From: Nitriliruptoraceae bacterium
Lineage (GTDB): Bacteria; Actinomycetota; Nitriliruptoria; Nitriliruptorales; Nitriliruptoraceae
Assembly: GCA_003554005.1 (NCBI GenBank)
Contig: PWEU01000236.1
Location: 1-9,648 of the forward strand
Reading direction: 5' to 3'
DNA length: 9,648 nt
Shown here: positions 1 through 6,794 of the stretch, piece after piece
Position numbering within the stretch: position 1 is the stretch's first letter
How the letters are laid out: every line of letters begins with the position of its first letter
Translations under genes and position numbers: made by a program
Notes under the pieces: model-generated
What the model was told of the DNA's origin: nothing
Databases searched by the model: none
Seen by the model: the letters and a program-made list of their open reading frames with translations, nothing else

Positions 1-2
1 CA

Positions 3-14
3 TCGATGCATCGA
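3..14. promoter_or_regulatory. 12-bp perfect palindrome upstream of the arsM pair
   Basis: TCGATGCATCGA reads the same on both strands. The hexamer CATCGA occurs three times in the first 21 bases (1-6, 9-14, 16-21). It lies 26 bases before the start of the small gene ahead of arsM, where a repressor operator would be plausible. It is cut close by the window edge and could equally be coding sequence of an upstream gene, because all three + frames are open at the left edge. Seen: the palindrome. Inferred: any operator role. Confidence 0.2.
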
Positions 15-39
15 GCATCGACGAGATGGAGGAACACCG

Positions 40-228
40 ATGCGCGACCACCAGCTGCTCCTCGAGGCGCGGGTGCTGCACCAGGAGCACCTGCGGCGGG
101 CCGAGCGCGACCGGGTCGTCGCTGCCCTGCGACGCCGTCGGCGTCGGGAACGCGAGCTGCAGGCGCGCCACCTGATCCTCGCCTGGCGCGACCGGCTCCG
201 GCCGGCACCCGCGCCCTGCTGCGCCTGA
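40..228 (+). CDS. Small basic 62-residue protein with C-terminal Cys-Cys, upstream of arsM
   Basis: I do not recognise this gene. The start at ATG 40 is supported by a good ribosome binding site, GGAGGA at 28-33, six bases before the ATG. Third codon positions are almost all G or C, as expected for a real gene here. Residues 5-55 look like one continuous amphipathic helix rich in Arg, Leu and Glu, with a run of six arginines at about residues 31-36. The tail is proline/alanine-rich and ends in Cys-Cys-Ala. There is no membrane segment or signal peptide. The stop is 20 bases before arsM, so the two are probably co-transcribed. The paired cysteines next to an arsenite methyltransferase suggest thiol chemistry or As(III) binding, but this is inference only. 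The frame is also open back to base 1, so a longer protein starting outside the window is possible. Confidence 0.6.
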   Translation: MRDHQLLLEARVLHQEHLRRAERDRVVAALRRRRRRERELQARHLILAWRDRLRPAPAPCCA

Positions 229-248
229 GACGGAGGGAGGGGACCCAC

Positions 249-1001
249 ATGGACGGAGCTGAGCGTCGCGAGCAGGTCCGGGCGCGGTACGCGGCTGCTG
301 CGACCGAGGCCACCGGGTGCTGCGGCCAGGGAGCGGGGGACGACCCGCTGAGTGTGCTGCCGCTGGAGGAGCGTGACCGTTTCGGCGCGGGTCGCTACGA
401 CACCGGCCTGGCCGACCTCCCGCTTACGGCCGTGACCGCCTCCCTCGGCTGCGGGGACCCCATCACCGTGGCTGAGCTCCAGCCAGGCGAGGTCGTGCTC
501 GACCTGGGTTCGGGAGCAGGCCTCGACGTCCTGCTGTCCGCCCGTCGCGTCGGCCCCACCGGCCACGCCTACGGCCTCGACATGACCGAGGAGATGCTGG
601 CGCTGGCCCGCGACAACGCCGCCCGGGACGGCGCGGACAACGCCACCTTCCTGGCCGGTGCGATCGAGGCGATCCCCCTGCCCGACGGCGCGGTCGATGT
701 CGTGCTGTCGAACTGCGTCATCAACCTCTCGCCCGACAAGGCCGCGGTGTTCGGGGAGCTGGCACGGGTGGTGCGGTCCGGTGGGAGGCTCGCGATCAGC
801 GACGTGGTCGCCGACGACGACCTGGACGCCGACGAGCGGGCGCGACGGGGCAGCTTCGTCGGCTGCATCGCGGGCGCCCTGAGCTACGCCGAGTACCGCT
901 CTGGGCTGGCCGCGGCCGGCTTCGTCGACATCGAGGTCGAGCCGACCCACGAGGTCACCGACGGGATGTACGCCGCAGTGATCCGCGGACGACGTCGCTA
1001 G
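249..1001 (+). CDS. arsM: Arsenite methyltransferase (ArsM family)
   Basis: 250-residue SAM-dependent methyltransferase that methylates trivalent arsenic in the cytosol, giving methylated and eventually volatile arsenicals. The SAM-binding glycine loop is at about 82-95 (VVLDLGSGAGLDVL), with an acidic second-strand residue in GLDM (D111). Three cysteines sit in the contexts known to bind As(III) in ArsM: C68 in LGCGDP, C156 in SNCVINL and C206 in GCIAGA. They correspond to the cysteines described as C72, C174 and C224 in the algal enzyme CmArsM. An N-terminal CCG (C24, C25) is also typical. ATG 249 follows a strong GGAGGGAGG at 232-240 with eight bases of spacing. The same frame is open upstream to the window edge, but codon use there belongs to the 62-residue gene. 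Likely co-transcribed with that gene; an arsR or arsenic transporter would be expected to the left, out of view. Confidence 0.93.
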   Translation: MDGAERREQVRARYAAAATEATGCCGQGAGDDPLSVLPLEERDRFGAGRYDTGLADLPLTAVTASLGCGDPITVAELQPGEVVLDLGSGAGLDVLLSARRVGPTGHAYGLDMTEEMLALARDNAARDGADNATFLAGAIEAIPLPDGAVDVVLSNCVINLSPDKAAVFGELARVVRSGGRLAISDVVADDDLDADERARRGSFVGCIAGALSYAEYRSGLAAAGFVDIEVEPTHEVTDGMYAAVIRGRRR

Positions 1002-1014
1002 CACCGGGACGGTG
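1002..1014. terminator. Possible small bidirectional hairpin between convergent arsM and the glycosyltransferase
   Basis: CACCG (1002-1006) pairs perfectly with CGGTG (1010-1014) across a GGA loop. It fills almost the whole 13-base gap between the two convergent stop codons. The stem is only five pairs and has no T-tract on either strand, so termination here is a weak inference from position. Confidence 0.25.
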
Positions 1015-2979
1015 TCAGCTCGCGACCCGCTGTCGGTCGTCGGGGGCCTGGCGTTCCGCGGGCGGCGCCATCGGCCCGGCCTCGGGCGACGCTGCGTGGA
1101 ACAGGCCCAGGGCGAGGCGGGCCTGCTCGTCGAGCTGGCCCGGGTTGAAGGCCAACCCGACCCGGACCAGGCCCGGTCCACCCGGGGCGTCGCGCACCGA
1201 CCGGACCTCGGAACCGAACGTCGCCAGCCCGTCCGCCAGTTGGAGATGGAGGTGGGCGTCCGCGCCGTCGGCCGGGGCGAAGGCCGCGTCCAGGGTCACC
1301 TGCGCGCCGGTCAGGGACAGGTCGTCGACCGTGACCGCATGCCCGTCGAGCGTGCCCCGGGCGCTGGTCGCGAAGCGGTGACTGGCCCGGCGGTCGTCGG
1401 CGAAGCGGTCCGACCGCATGCGTGCGATCGCGGCGACCAGCAGGCAGGCGTTGACGACGGCCCAGAAGGCCGCGCCGTGGGCGACCCCGGGGATGGGGTA
1501 GCTGAGGGGTGTCAGGCCGGCGATCGAGGCGGTGTACCACCCCAGGGCGAGCACGTGGCCGACCGCCAGGGTGGTCAGGAGCCGGGGCAGGGGCATCCGG
1601 GCCCGGCCGTCGTCCCCAGCCGTGCCCCCGCGCCCCTTGGGCGTCACCGCGAAGGGCACGTCGCGTTCGAACAGCCCGGTGATGATCGCGCGGAGGGTCG
1701 CTCCCAGCCGTGACAGGTCGAAGACCGCGGTCGGGACCGGTCGGATCCGCCCCCGGGCGAGCCGCCACAGGGCGTGCTGCTGGAGCACGAGCGAGGGGAC
1801 GAACAACATCAGGAACAGCGGCAACGACGCCGCGATCGGTGACGCCCCGGTGGCCAGCACCGCCACGGGCAGGACCAGCAGCCCGAGCAGCCGCACCGCG
1901 TCGAACCAGCCCAGCAGGGTGGAGGCGTAGGCGAGGCGCTGCGGCAGTGTGAGTCGGCGGTCGGTCAGCGGGAGCTCCTGGCGCAGGACCTGCATGGCGC
2001 CGGTGCACCAGCGGTGGCGTTGCAGGGCGTACTGCTGCGAGTTGGTCGCCGCCAGGCCGCGGGCCAGCACCTCGTCGTGGTAGACCGTGCGCCACCCGCG
2101 ACGGTGCAGGCGGATCGTGGTCTGGATGTCCTCGGTGACCGAGGTGGTGGTCACGCCACCCACCGAGGCCAACGCCGAGGTGCGTACCACCGCGCCGGTC
2201 CCGCACCAGAAGGCTGCGCCCCAGCGGTTCTTGCCCGGCTGGATCTCCCGATAGAACACCGCCTGCTCGCTGAACAGCAGACGTGCCTGGGGCGAGCGTC
2301 GGTCGACGACGTGCTCGAAGGAGTCCTCGTTGTAGAAGTCCTGGGGTGTCTGCACCAGCGCCAGACCCTCGTCGACGAAGTAGGGCATCGTGCGCAGCAG
2401 GAACCCCGGGGCCGCCACGTGGTCCGCGTCCAGGATCGCCACCAGGTCGACGTCCAGCTGCTCCAGGGCGTGGTTGAGGTTGCCCGCCTTGGCATCGACG
2501 TGCTCCGGTCGGGTGACGTACTCGGCGCCGAGACGAGAGGCCAGTCGGGCGATCTCCGGTCGGTTCCCGTCGTCCAGCACCAGGGTCCGGTGGGCCGGCT
2601 CGAGGGCGACGGCGGCGGCGATCGTGGGCAGGAGCCCCTCGGCGGGTTCGTTGTAGGTCGGGAGCAGCACCGCCACGCTCAGGTCGGGCAGCTGCCCCGG
2701 GACCGGCGGGGCGCCGTCCACGTCCCACAGGGAGAAGGTGAACAGCGCCAGGCCCAGCCAGGCGTGCAGTTCCAGCAGCAGCAGCACGATCGAGAGCGTC
2801 ATCGCCTCCGGGTGCAGGGTCGAGGTGGCCCGCCACACCAGGTAGACCAGGCCGAACCCGAGGCCGAGCAGCGCGGAGGCGCGGATCGACCAGGTCCGGC
2901 CGGCGGGTTCCGGTGGGCGCGCCGGCGCGGCCATCAGCGCGTTGAGATGGGTGACCTGGGGCGTGTCGTGGCTGTCCAT
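1015..2979 (-). CDS. BcsA-like processive family 2 glycosyltransferase (cellulose synthase type) with PilZ domain
   Basis: 654-residue inner-membrane protein that should polymerise a UDP-sugar into a beta-linked polysaccharide and export it. Two membrane segments lie at about 33-49 and 58-84. The cytosolic GT-2 domain carries DDG (136-138), DAD (184-186), FWCGTGA (257-263), TED (282-284) and QRHRW (320-324), the full D, DxD, TED, QxxRW set. Further membrane segments lie at about 358-378, 383-403, 468-488 and 500-520. FAVTPKG (443-449) matches the FxVTxK gating loop of BcsA. A PilZ domain follows, with RxxxR at R531/R535 and DLSLTG at 553-558, the two c-di-GMP-binding motifs, so synthesis is probably activated by c-di-GMP. 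No bcsB, bcsZ or other cellulose partner is adjacent. The product could be cellulose or another beta-glucan; the sugar cannot be read with certainty. The ATG at 2979 has no good Shine-Dalgarno, and Met16 is an alternative start without better support. Confidence 0.9.
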   Translation of the reverse strand: MDSHDTPQVTHLNALMAAPARPPEPAGRTWSIRASALLGLGFGLVYLVWRATSTLHPEAMTLSIVLLLLELHAWLGLALFTFSLWDVDGAPPVPGQLPDLSVAVLLPTYNEPAEGLLPTIAAAVALEPAHRTLVLDDGNRPEIARLASRLGAEYVTRPEHVDAKAGNLNHALEQLDVDLVAILDADHVAAPGFLLRTMPYFVDEGLALVQTPQDFYNEDSFEHVVDRRSPQARLLFSEQAVFYREIQPGKNRWGAAFWCGTGAVVRTSALASVGGVTTTSVTEDIQTTIRLHRRGWRTVYHDEVLARGLAATNSQQYALQRHRWCTGAMQVLRQELPLTDRRLTLPQRLAYASTLLGWFDAVRLLGLLVLPVAVLATGASPIAASLPLFLMLFVPSLVLQQHALWRLARGRIRPVPTAVFDLSRLGATLRAIITGLFERDVPFAVTPKGRGGTAGDDGRARMPLPRLLTTLAVGHVLALGWYTASIAGLTPLSYPIPGVAHGAAFWAVVNACLLVAAIARMRSDRFADDRRASHRFATSARGTLDGHAVTVDDLSLTGAQVTLDAAFAPADGADAHLHLQLADGLATFGSEVRSVRDAPGGPGLVRVGLAFNPGQLDEQARLALGLFHAASPEAGPMAPPAERQAPDDRQRVAS

Positions 2980-2980
2980 A

Positions 2981-3015
2981 GCTCAACCATCGGCGTCACA
3001 CGGGACGGCTTGAGC
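2981..3015. repeat. Inverted repeat GCTCAA...TTGAGC upstream of the glycosyltransferase
   Basis: GCTCAA at 2981-2986 and TTGAGC at 3010-3015 are perfect inverted hexamers separated by 23 bases. They lie in the 124-base gap between the divergently transcribed glycosyltransferase (start 2979) and GNAT gene (start 3104). The inner arm is one base from the glycosyltransferase ATG. A protein-binding site or a 5' UTR stem is possible, but six base pairs over this distance can occur by chance. The rest of the gap shows only GC-rich sequence and the TAGGGT element listed separately. Confidence 0.2.
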
Positions 3016-3091
3016 GGCTCGGGGCGGTGAGACTGCGCGACCGGGGGCCGTCCGGCCGGGCCGTCGGCTCGGCGATCCGGGAGCGTGGGCG

Positions 3092-3097
3092 TAGGGT
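3092..3097 (+). promoter_or_regulatory. Candidate -10 element (TAGGGT) for leaderless transcription of the GNAT gene
   Basis: TAGGGT matches the actinobacterial TANNNT -10 pattern and ends six bases before ATG 3104. Transcription would therefore start at or next to the A of the start codon. No convincing -35 is visible. GGTGAGG at 3095-3101 could instead serve as a Shine-Dalgarno, but its spacing of two bases is too short to be ideal. Confidence 0.4.
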
Positions 3098-3103
3098 GAG
3101 GGC

Positions 3104-3571
3104 ATGGACCAACTCCAGGTGCGCAAGGCCGAGCCCGCCGATGCAGCCGCCGTCGGGCGGCTCCTCGCTGAGCTCGGTCACACCCTCCCCGATGACGAGA
3201 CCGCGACCCGGCTGCGCTGGTTCAGCCGCTCGGGCGCCGACCACCTGCTGGTCGCCGTCAGCGACGGTGAGGCCGTCGGGGTCCTGACGCTGACGGTCGT
3301 GCCGCGGCTCACCCACGACGGCCCCTTCGGCCGTATCACCGTCCTGGGCGTTCCGGAGGGACCCGACCTGCGGTGGATCGAGCGGGCCCTGCTCGGTGAG
3401 GCCGAACGCCTCGCCCGCCGCCACCGGTGCACCTCCATGGAGGTCATGGTGGACCGGCAGCCGGAGGACGACACCGAGGGTGGACTCGCCACGCTCGGCT
3501 ACCGGGCGAGCACCGAGGACCGGGTGCGGTGCGTCAAGCCGCTCCCGCCGCCGACCACGGTGCGCATCTGA
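3104..3571 (+). CDS. GNAT-fold acetyltransferase-like protein, degenerate acetyl-CoA loop
   Basis: 155 residues with the GNAT layout: an N-terminal strand and helix (QVRKAEPADAAAVGRLLAEL, 4-23), hydrophobic strands at about 47-52 and 58-66 (LLVAVS, VGVLTLTVV), a strand at 77-83 with a helix at about 90-106, a further strand (MEVMV, 112-116), and a closing TLGYRAS near 130. This suggests transfer of an acetyl group from acetyl-CoA to a small molecule or protein; the substrate is unknown. The odd point is motif A: after the core strand, the usual R/Q-x-x-G-x-G/A loop is replaced by VPEGPDLRW (83-91), which has only one glycine. Acetyl-CoA binding may therefore be weakened or lost. The start at ATG 3104 fits the TAGGGT element. 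It ends 76 bases before hemE, probably as a separate unit, though readthrough is possible. Confidence 0.7.
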   Translation: MDQLQVRKAEPADAAAVGRLLAELGHTLPDDETATRLRWFSRSGADHLLVAVSDGEAVGVLTLTVVPRLTHDGPFGRITVLGVPEGPDLRWIERALLGEAERLARRHRCTSMEVMVDRQPEDDTEGGLATLGYRASTEDRVRCVKPLPPPTTVRI

Positions 3572-3600
3572 GGCGACGGTCACGCCCTGGTCGACCCCGG

Positions 3601-3606
3601 TACGGT
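3601..3606 (+). promoter_or_regulatory. Weak candidate -10 (TACGGT) ahead of hemE
   Basis: TACGGT in the 76-base gap between the GNAT gene and hemE fits TANNNT. It would place the transcript start near 3613, giving a 5' leader of about 35 bases that includes the hemE ribosome binding site. No recognisable -35 is seen about 17 bases upstream. The call rests on one hexamer only. Confidence 0.25.
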
Positions 3607-3647
3607 CCTCCCCGCTCCGGCTGAGTCCCCGGTCCGAAGGTGCGCAC

Positions 3648-4724
3648 GTGCCCGATCTGGCTGTCCTCGCTGCTCGACACGCCGGTTCGGCCTTCCTGGC
3701 CGCGTGCCGGGGTGAGCCCCACGACACCGTGCCCGTGTGGTTCATGCGGCAGGCCGGGCGGGCCCTGGCCGAGTACCGGGCGATCCGGGCAGGGCACAGC
3801 TTCGAGGAGGTGGTGCACACCCCGGAACTGGCCGCCGAGGTGACGCTGCAGCCCGTGCGGCGCTACGGCGTCGATGCCGCCGTGCTCTTCTCCGACATCG
3901 TCACCCCGGTCCAGGCGATCGGGCTCGGGGTGACCATCGAGCCCGGTATCGGCCCCGTGATCGAGCGGCCGCTGCGCACCAGCGAGGACATCGGCCGGCT
4001 GCGCCGCCTCGACGCCGAGGAGGACCTCGGCCACGTGCTCGACACCGTGTCGCTGCTGGTCGAGGAGCTCGACGTGCCGCTGATCGGCTTCGCCGGGGCC
4101 CCGTTCACCCTGGCCAGCTACCTGATCGAGGGTGGGCCGTCCCGGTCCTACACGCGGACCAAGGCGCTGATGTTCACCGACGAGCTGACCTGGCACCGTC
4201 TGCTCGACCGGCTCGCCTCGATCACCTTGAGCAGCCTGCAGGGGCAGATCTCCCGGGGGGCCAGCGCGGTCCAGCTGTTCGACTCCTGGGCCGGGGCGCT
4301 GGCGCCTCAGGACTACGACCGCTTCGTGCTGCCCCACAGCCGCCGGGTGCTGGAGGAGCTGGAGGGGATGGGGGTGCCCCGGATCCACTTCGGTGTCGAC
4401 ACCGGTGAGCTGCTCGGCTCGATGGCCGCCGCCGGCGCCGACGTGGTCGGGGTGGACTGGCGGACCCCCCTGGATGCCGCCCGACGACGGGTCCCGGACG
4501 GCGTCGGCCTCCAGGGCAACCTCGAGCCGGCGGTCTGCCTGGGGCCCTTCTCCCAGGTCGCCGAGCGGGCCCGTGACGTGCTGGCGCGGGCCGGCGGCCG
4601 ACCCGATCATGTCTTCAACCTCGGCCACGGGGTGCTGCCCGACACCGATCCGGGCATCCTCGCCGATCTCGTCGACCTGGTCCACGCCGAGGGCCGGGTC
4701 CTGGAGACCACCGATGACCGCTGA
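3648..4724 (+). CDS. hemE: Uroporphyrinogen decarboxylase
   Basis: 358 residues, the usual length for HemE. It removes four carboxyl groups from uroporphyrinogen III to give coproporphyrinogen III in the cytosol. The signature FMRQAGR is at 32-38 (R34 and R38 bind substrate carboxylates). The key aspartate is D83 in FSDIVTP, the tyrosine is Y158 in SYLIEGG, DSWAG is at 212-216, and the histidine is H327 in NLGHGVLP. These match the human enzyme residues R37, D86, Y164, S219 and H339. GTG 3648 is chosen because AAGG at 3637-3640 lies seven bases upstream and the protein then begins at the family's usual distance before RQAGR. The frame is open further upstream, but that sequence is not HemE-like. 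The stop overlaps the next gene by 11 bases, so hemE heads a translationally coupled haem operon. Confidence 0.96.
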   Translation: MPDLAVLAARHAGSAFLAACRGEPHDTVPVWFMRQAGRALAEYRAIRAGHSFEEVVHTPELAAEVTLQPVRRYGVDAAVLFSDIVTPVQAIGLGVTIEPGIGPVIERPLRTSEDIGRLRRLDAEEDLGHVLDTVSLLVEELDVPLIGFAGAPFTLASYLIEGGPSRSYTRTKALMFTDELTWHRLLDRLASITLSSLQGQISRGASAVQLFDSWAGALAPQDYDRFVLPHSRRVLEELEGMGVPRIHFGVDTGELLGSMAAAGADVVGVDWRTPLDAARRRVPDGVGLQGNLEPAVCLGPFSQVAERARDVLARAGGRPDHVFNLGHGVLPDTDPGILADLVDLVHAEGRVLETTDDR

Positions 4725-5400
4725 GCTGGCCATCGCCCTGCTGGGCGGCCGGGGCCTGGACCGCGCGCTGTCGGAGCGCACCGGGGTCCCGGTCACCGCG
4801 ACCGTCATCGACGACCACCTCGACGTCGCCGAACGGCTCGGTCTCGACGGCGCCCTGGTCGTCGGGATGTCGGTGGTGCCCTGGCCCCACGCGGCCGAGC
4901 TCCATGCCCAGGGCTCGGCCAGCCTCCCCGCCTACACCGGGGTCGTGTCCTGGCACGCGCTGCCATCGCTGGCGGATGCCCTGGCGGCGGCGATCGCACC
5001 CGGCGCGCGGACCGGGGCGCACGTGATGCTGACCGCGCCCGATCCGGGAGCGGACGCCGACCCGGGGGACGTGGTGTTCCTCCGGGAGGTGGCAGAGGCC
5101 GTCGCGGACCGGGTGTCGCTGGCCTCCCGGTCGATCGCCTGGCGTGGCACGACCCGCACCCCGACCGCGGCGGATGCGTTGCGCTCGGTGGTCGAGGCGC
5201 ACGGTCACCGCGACGTCATCGAGTGCCCGGTCGCCCCCGGGACCGGCGGCGATGCGGCGCTGCTGGCCCTGGCCGAGGAGCTGGGCTGTCGCCTCACCAC
5301 CGTCGACCTCGGGCGGGCGAGCCTGCTCGACCTGCTCACGGAGGTCATCGCCACCGTCGCCGACCACGAGCTCGGGGACGAGCCGGATCTCCACCCGTGA
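4714..5400 (+). CDS. Unnamed haem-operon protein, probable degenerate class II chelatase fold (ferrochelatase/CbiX-like)
   Basis: 228 residues. No named family is obvious, but the order of motifs resembles ferrochelatase (HemH/CpfC) and the related CbiX chelatases. An initial strand, ELAIALLGGRG (4-14), recalls the opening LLxNLGGP. SWHALPSLADAL (79-90) recalls SWHxxPxxxxAL. VMLTAPDP (104-111) sits where ferrochelatase has xxxSAHxxP. GDVVFLREVAEAVADR (118-133) recalls GDPYxxxxxxTAxxIAE. IAWRGTTRTP (141-150) recalls AWQSxGxTP. GHRDVIECPV (164-173) precedes the position of GFVxDHxE. The catalytic His (H183 of Bacillus subtilis HemH) aligns by eye with P109, and the metal-site Glu (E264) with about A181. 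About 60-70 N-terminal residues of the porphyrin-covering region also seem missing. A metal-inserting role therefore looks unlikely; a scaffold, porphyrin-binding or regulatory role is inferred. ATG 4714 follows GGAG at 4703-4706, overlaps hemE by 11 bases, and the stop overlaps hemY by four. Confidence 0.55.
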   Translation: MTAELAIALLGGRGLDRALSERTGVPVTATVIDDHLDVAERLGLDGALVVGMSVVPWPHAAELHAQGSASLPAYTGVVSWHALPSLADALAAAIAPGARTGAHVMLTAPDPGADADPGDVVFLREVAEAVADRVSLASRSIAWRGTTRTPTAADALRSVVEAHGHRDVIECPVAPGTGGDAALLALAEELGCRLTTVDLGRASLLDLLTEVIATVADHELGDEPDLHP

Positions 5401-6794
5401 GCGAGCCTCGGGTCGCGGTGATCGGTGCTGGGCTGACCGGCCTGGCCACGGCCTGGCACCTGCGTGCAGACGCCGAGGTGGTCGTCCACGAGGCAGCCGA
5501 CCGGCTCGGTGGCCAGGTCGCCACGGTGCCCTTCGCCGGTGGGCCGCTCGACGTCGGTGCCGACGCGGTGCTGGCACGCCAACGGGCGGGGCCGGAGCTG
5601 CTCGAGCAGCTCGGCTTCGGGGCCGAGGAGCTCGTGCACCCGGCGGCGGGTGCGGTCCAGCTGTGGCTGACGGACGGGCTCCGGCCGCTGCCGAGCGGTA
5701 CCGTCTTCGGCGTCCCGGCCGGGCTTCGGGCGATCGCGGCCAGCGGAGTGCTCAGCCCGGCCGACCTGGCCTTCGTCGCCTCGGAGCCCCTGCGCCCCCG
5801 CCGTTTCGTGCCCGGCGACCGCAGCGTGGCTGACCTGGTGGGGGAGCGGTTCGGGGCCAGGGTCGTGGAACGGCTGGTCGAGCCCCTGCTGGGCGGCGTC
5901 TACGCCGGCGACGCCCGGCAGCTGTCCGCCCAGGCCACCCTGCCGCCGGTGTGGGCCGCGGCCGAGGAGCACCGGTCGTTGCTGCGGGGCCTGGCCGTCC
6001 ACCGCGCCCGTACCGCCGCCGACGACCGGCCGGTGTTCGTCACCGTGCGGGGCGGGCTCGGTCGGGTGATCGAGCGGCTGGCCGGCGACCTCGGTCCCCG
6101 GGTCCGCACCCGCAGCCCGGTCCGGGAGATCTCCGCTGCTGACGACGGGCTCGCCCTCCCCCTCGACGACCGCACCGAGGTGGTCGACGCCGTCGTCCTC
6201 GCCGTCCCGGCGGCCGTCGCCGCCGCGTTGCTGGCGACGAGGTGGCCGAAGGCCTCACGGGAGCTGGCCGGGATCCGCACCGCCTCCGTCGGGGTGGTGG
6301 CTCTGGCCTACGACCCCCGAGACGCCGCCGCACTGCCCGCCGGCAGCGGCGTGCTGGTCCCGCGCAGCGAGCGCCGGCTGGTCAAGGCCATCACGATCAG
6401 CACGAGCAAGTGGCCCCACCTGGCCGATCGCCACCGTGTGGTGCTCCGGGCGTCGGTCGGCCGGGTCGATGACGACCGGGCGCTCGCGCTGGACGACGCG
6501 ACCCTCGGCGAGCGGGTCGATAGTGAGGTGCGCGCCGCCCTCGGCCTACTCGGGCCCGCCCAGCAACGGCTCGTCGTGCGCTGGCCCGACGCGCTGCCCC
6601 AGTACACGGTGGGCCACCACGCCAAGCTGGACCGGATCCGGCACCTGCTGGAGCAGGGCCCACCGGGGGTGCACCTCGGCGGTGCGAGCTACGACGGGGT
6701 GGGGTTGTCCGGGCGGGCCGCCGATGCGGCACGGCTCGCCGACGACGTCCGCTACCAGATCGCCCGGCGACGGACCGAGGGAGCAACACCGTGA
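5397..6794 (+). CDS. hemY: Coproporphyrinogen III / protoporphyrinogen oxidase (HemY/CgoX family)
   Basis: 465-residue FAD enzyme that removes six electrons from the porphyrinogen using oxygen. In Actinobacteria the family normally acts on coproporphyrinogen III (CgoX) in the coproporphyrin-dependent route, so that activity is favoured. The dinucleotide-binding motif VAVIGAGLTGLATAWHL is at 6-22, with an acidic ribose contact in HEAADRLGGQ (E32). The family signature PLLGGVYAGDARQLSA is at 163-178. The C-terminal FAD segment is GVHLGGASYDGVGLSG (424-439). All match HemY-type oxidases in order and length. The start is GTG 5397 inside a GTGA overlap with the preceding stop, so initiation probably depends on coupling; only a weak Shine-Dalgarno is present. 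A longer open frame upstream is antisense-free shadow coding of the previous gene. The downstream stop again overlaps the next gene through GTGA. Confidence 0.94.
   Translation: MSEPRVAVIGAGLTGLATAWHLRADAEVVVHEAADRLGGQVATVPFAGGPLDVGADAVLARQRAGPELLEQLGFGAEELVHPAAGAVQLWLTDGLRPLPSGTVFGVPAGLRAIAASGVLSPADLAFVASEPLRPRRFVPGDRSVADLVGERFGARVVERLVEPLLGGVYAGDARQLSAQATLPPVWAAAEEHRSLLRGLAVHRARTAADDRPVFVTVRGGLGRVIERLAGDLGPRVRTRSPVREISAADDGLALPLDDRTEVVDAVVLAVPAAVAAALLATRWPKASRELAGIRTASVGVVALAYDPRDAAALPAGSGVLVPRSERRLVKAITISTSKWPHLADRHRVVLRASVGRVDDDRALALDDATLGERVDSEVRAALGLLGPAQQRLVVRWPDALPQYTVGHHAKLDRIRHLLEQGPPGVHLGGASYDGVGLSGRAADAARLADDVRYQIARRRTEGATP

Noticed and set aside
2..175. A Cys-rich frame open from the left edge to TGA at 173-175, possibly the tail of an upstream gene
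   Set aside because: It overlaps the better-supported 62-residue gene, which has a ribosome binding site, and nothing in the visible translation matches a known domain. It cannot be excluded without sequence to the left.
6..248. N-terminal extension of arsM back to an ATG at base 6
   Set aside because: The extension is low-complexity Pro/Ala/Arg and overlaps the small gene; the strong GGAGGGAGG before ATG 249 and family length favour the short form.
998..2986. A 662-codon open frame on the - strand overlapping the glycosyltransferase in another frame
   Set aside because: It is rich in Pro, Arg and Gly with no domain or membrane pattern; it is a shadow of the GT-2/PilZ gene caused by scarce stop codons in GC-rich DNA.
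2014..3030. A 338-codon + strand frame antisense to the glycosyltransferase
   Set aside because: No recognisable motif, Gly/Gln/Arg-rich translation, and the opposite strand carries an unmistakable gene.
3534..4808. A 424-codon - strand frame antisense to hemE
   Set aside because: Antisense shadow; hemE on the + strand has all catalytic residues.
4714..5400. Uroporphyrinogen III synthase (HemD) as the identity of the gene between hemE and hemY
   Set aside because: The length is near HemD, but the motif order (SWHxxP, AWRGTTRTP, GHRDVIECPV) follows the chelatase pattern rather than HemD.
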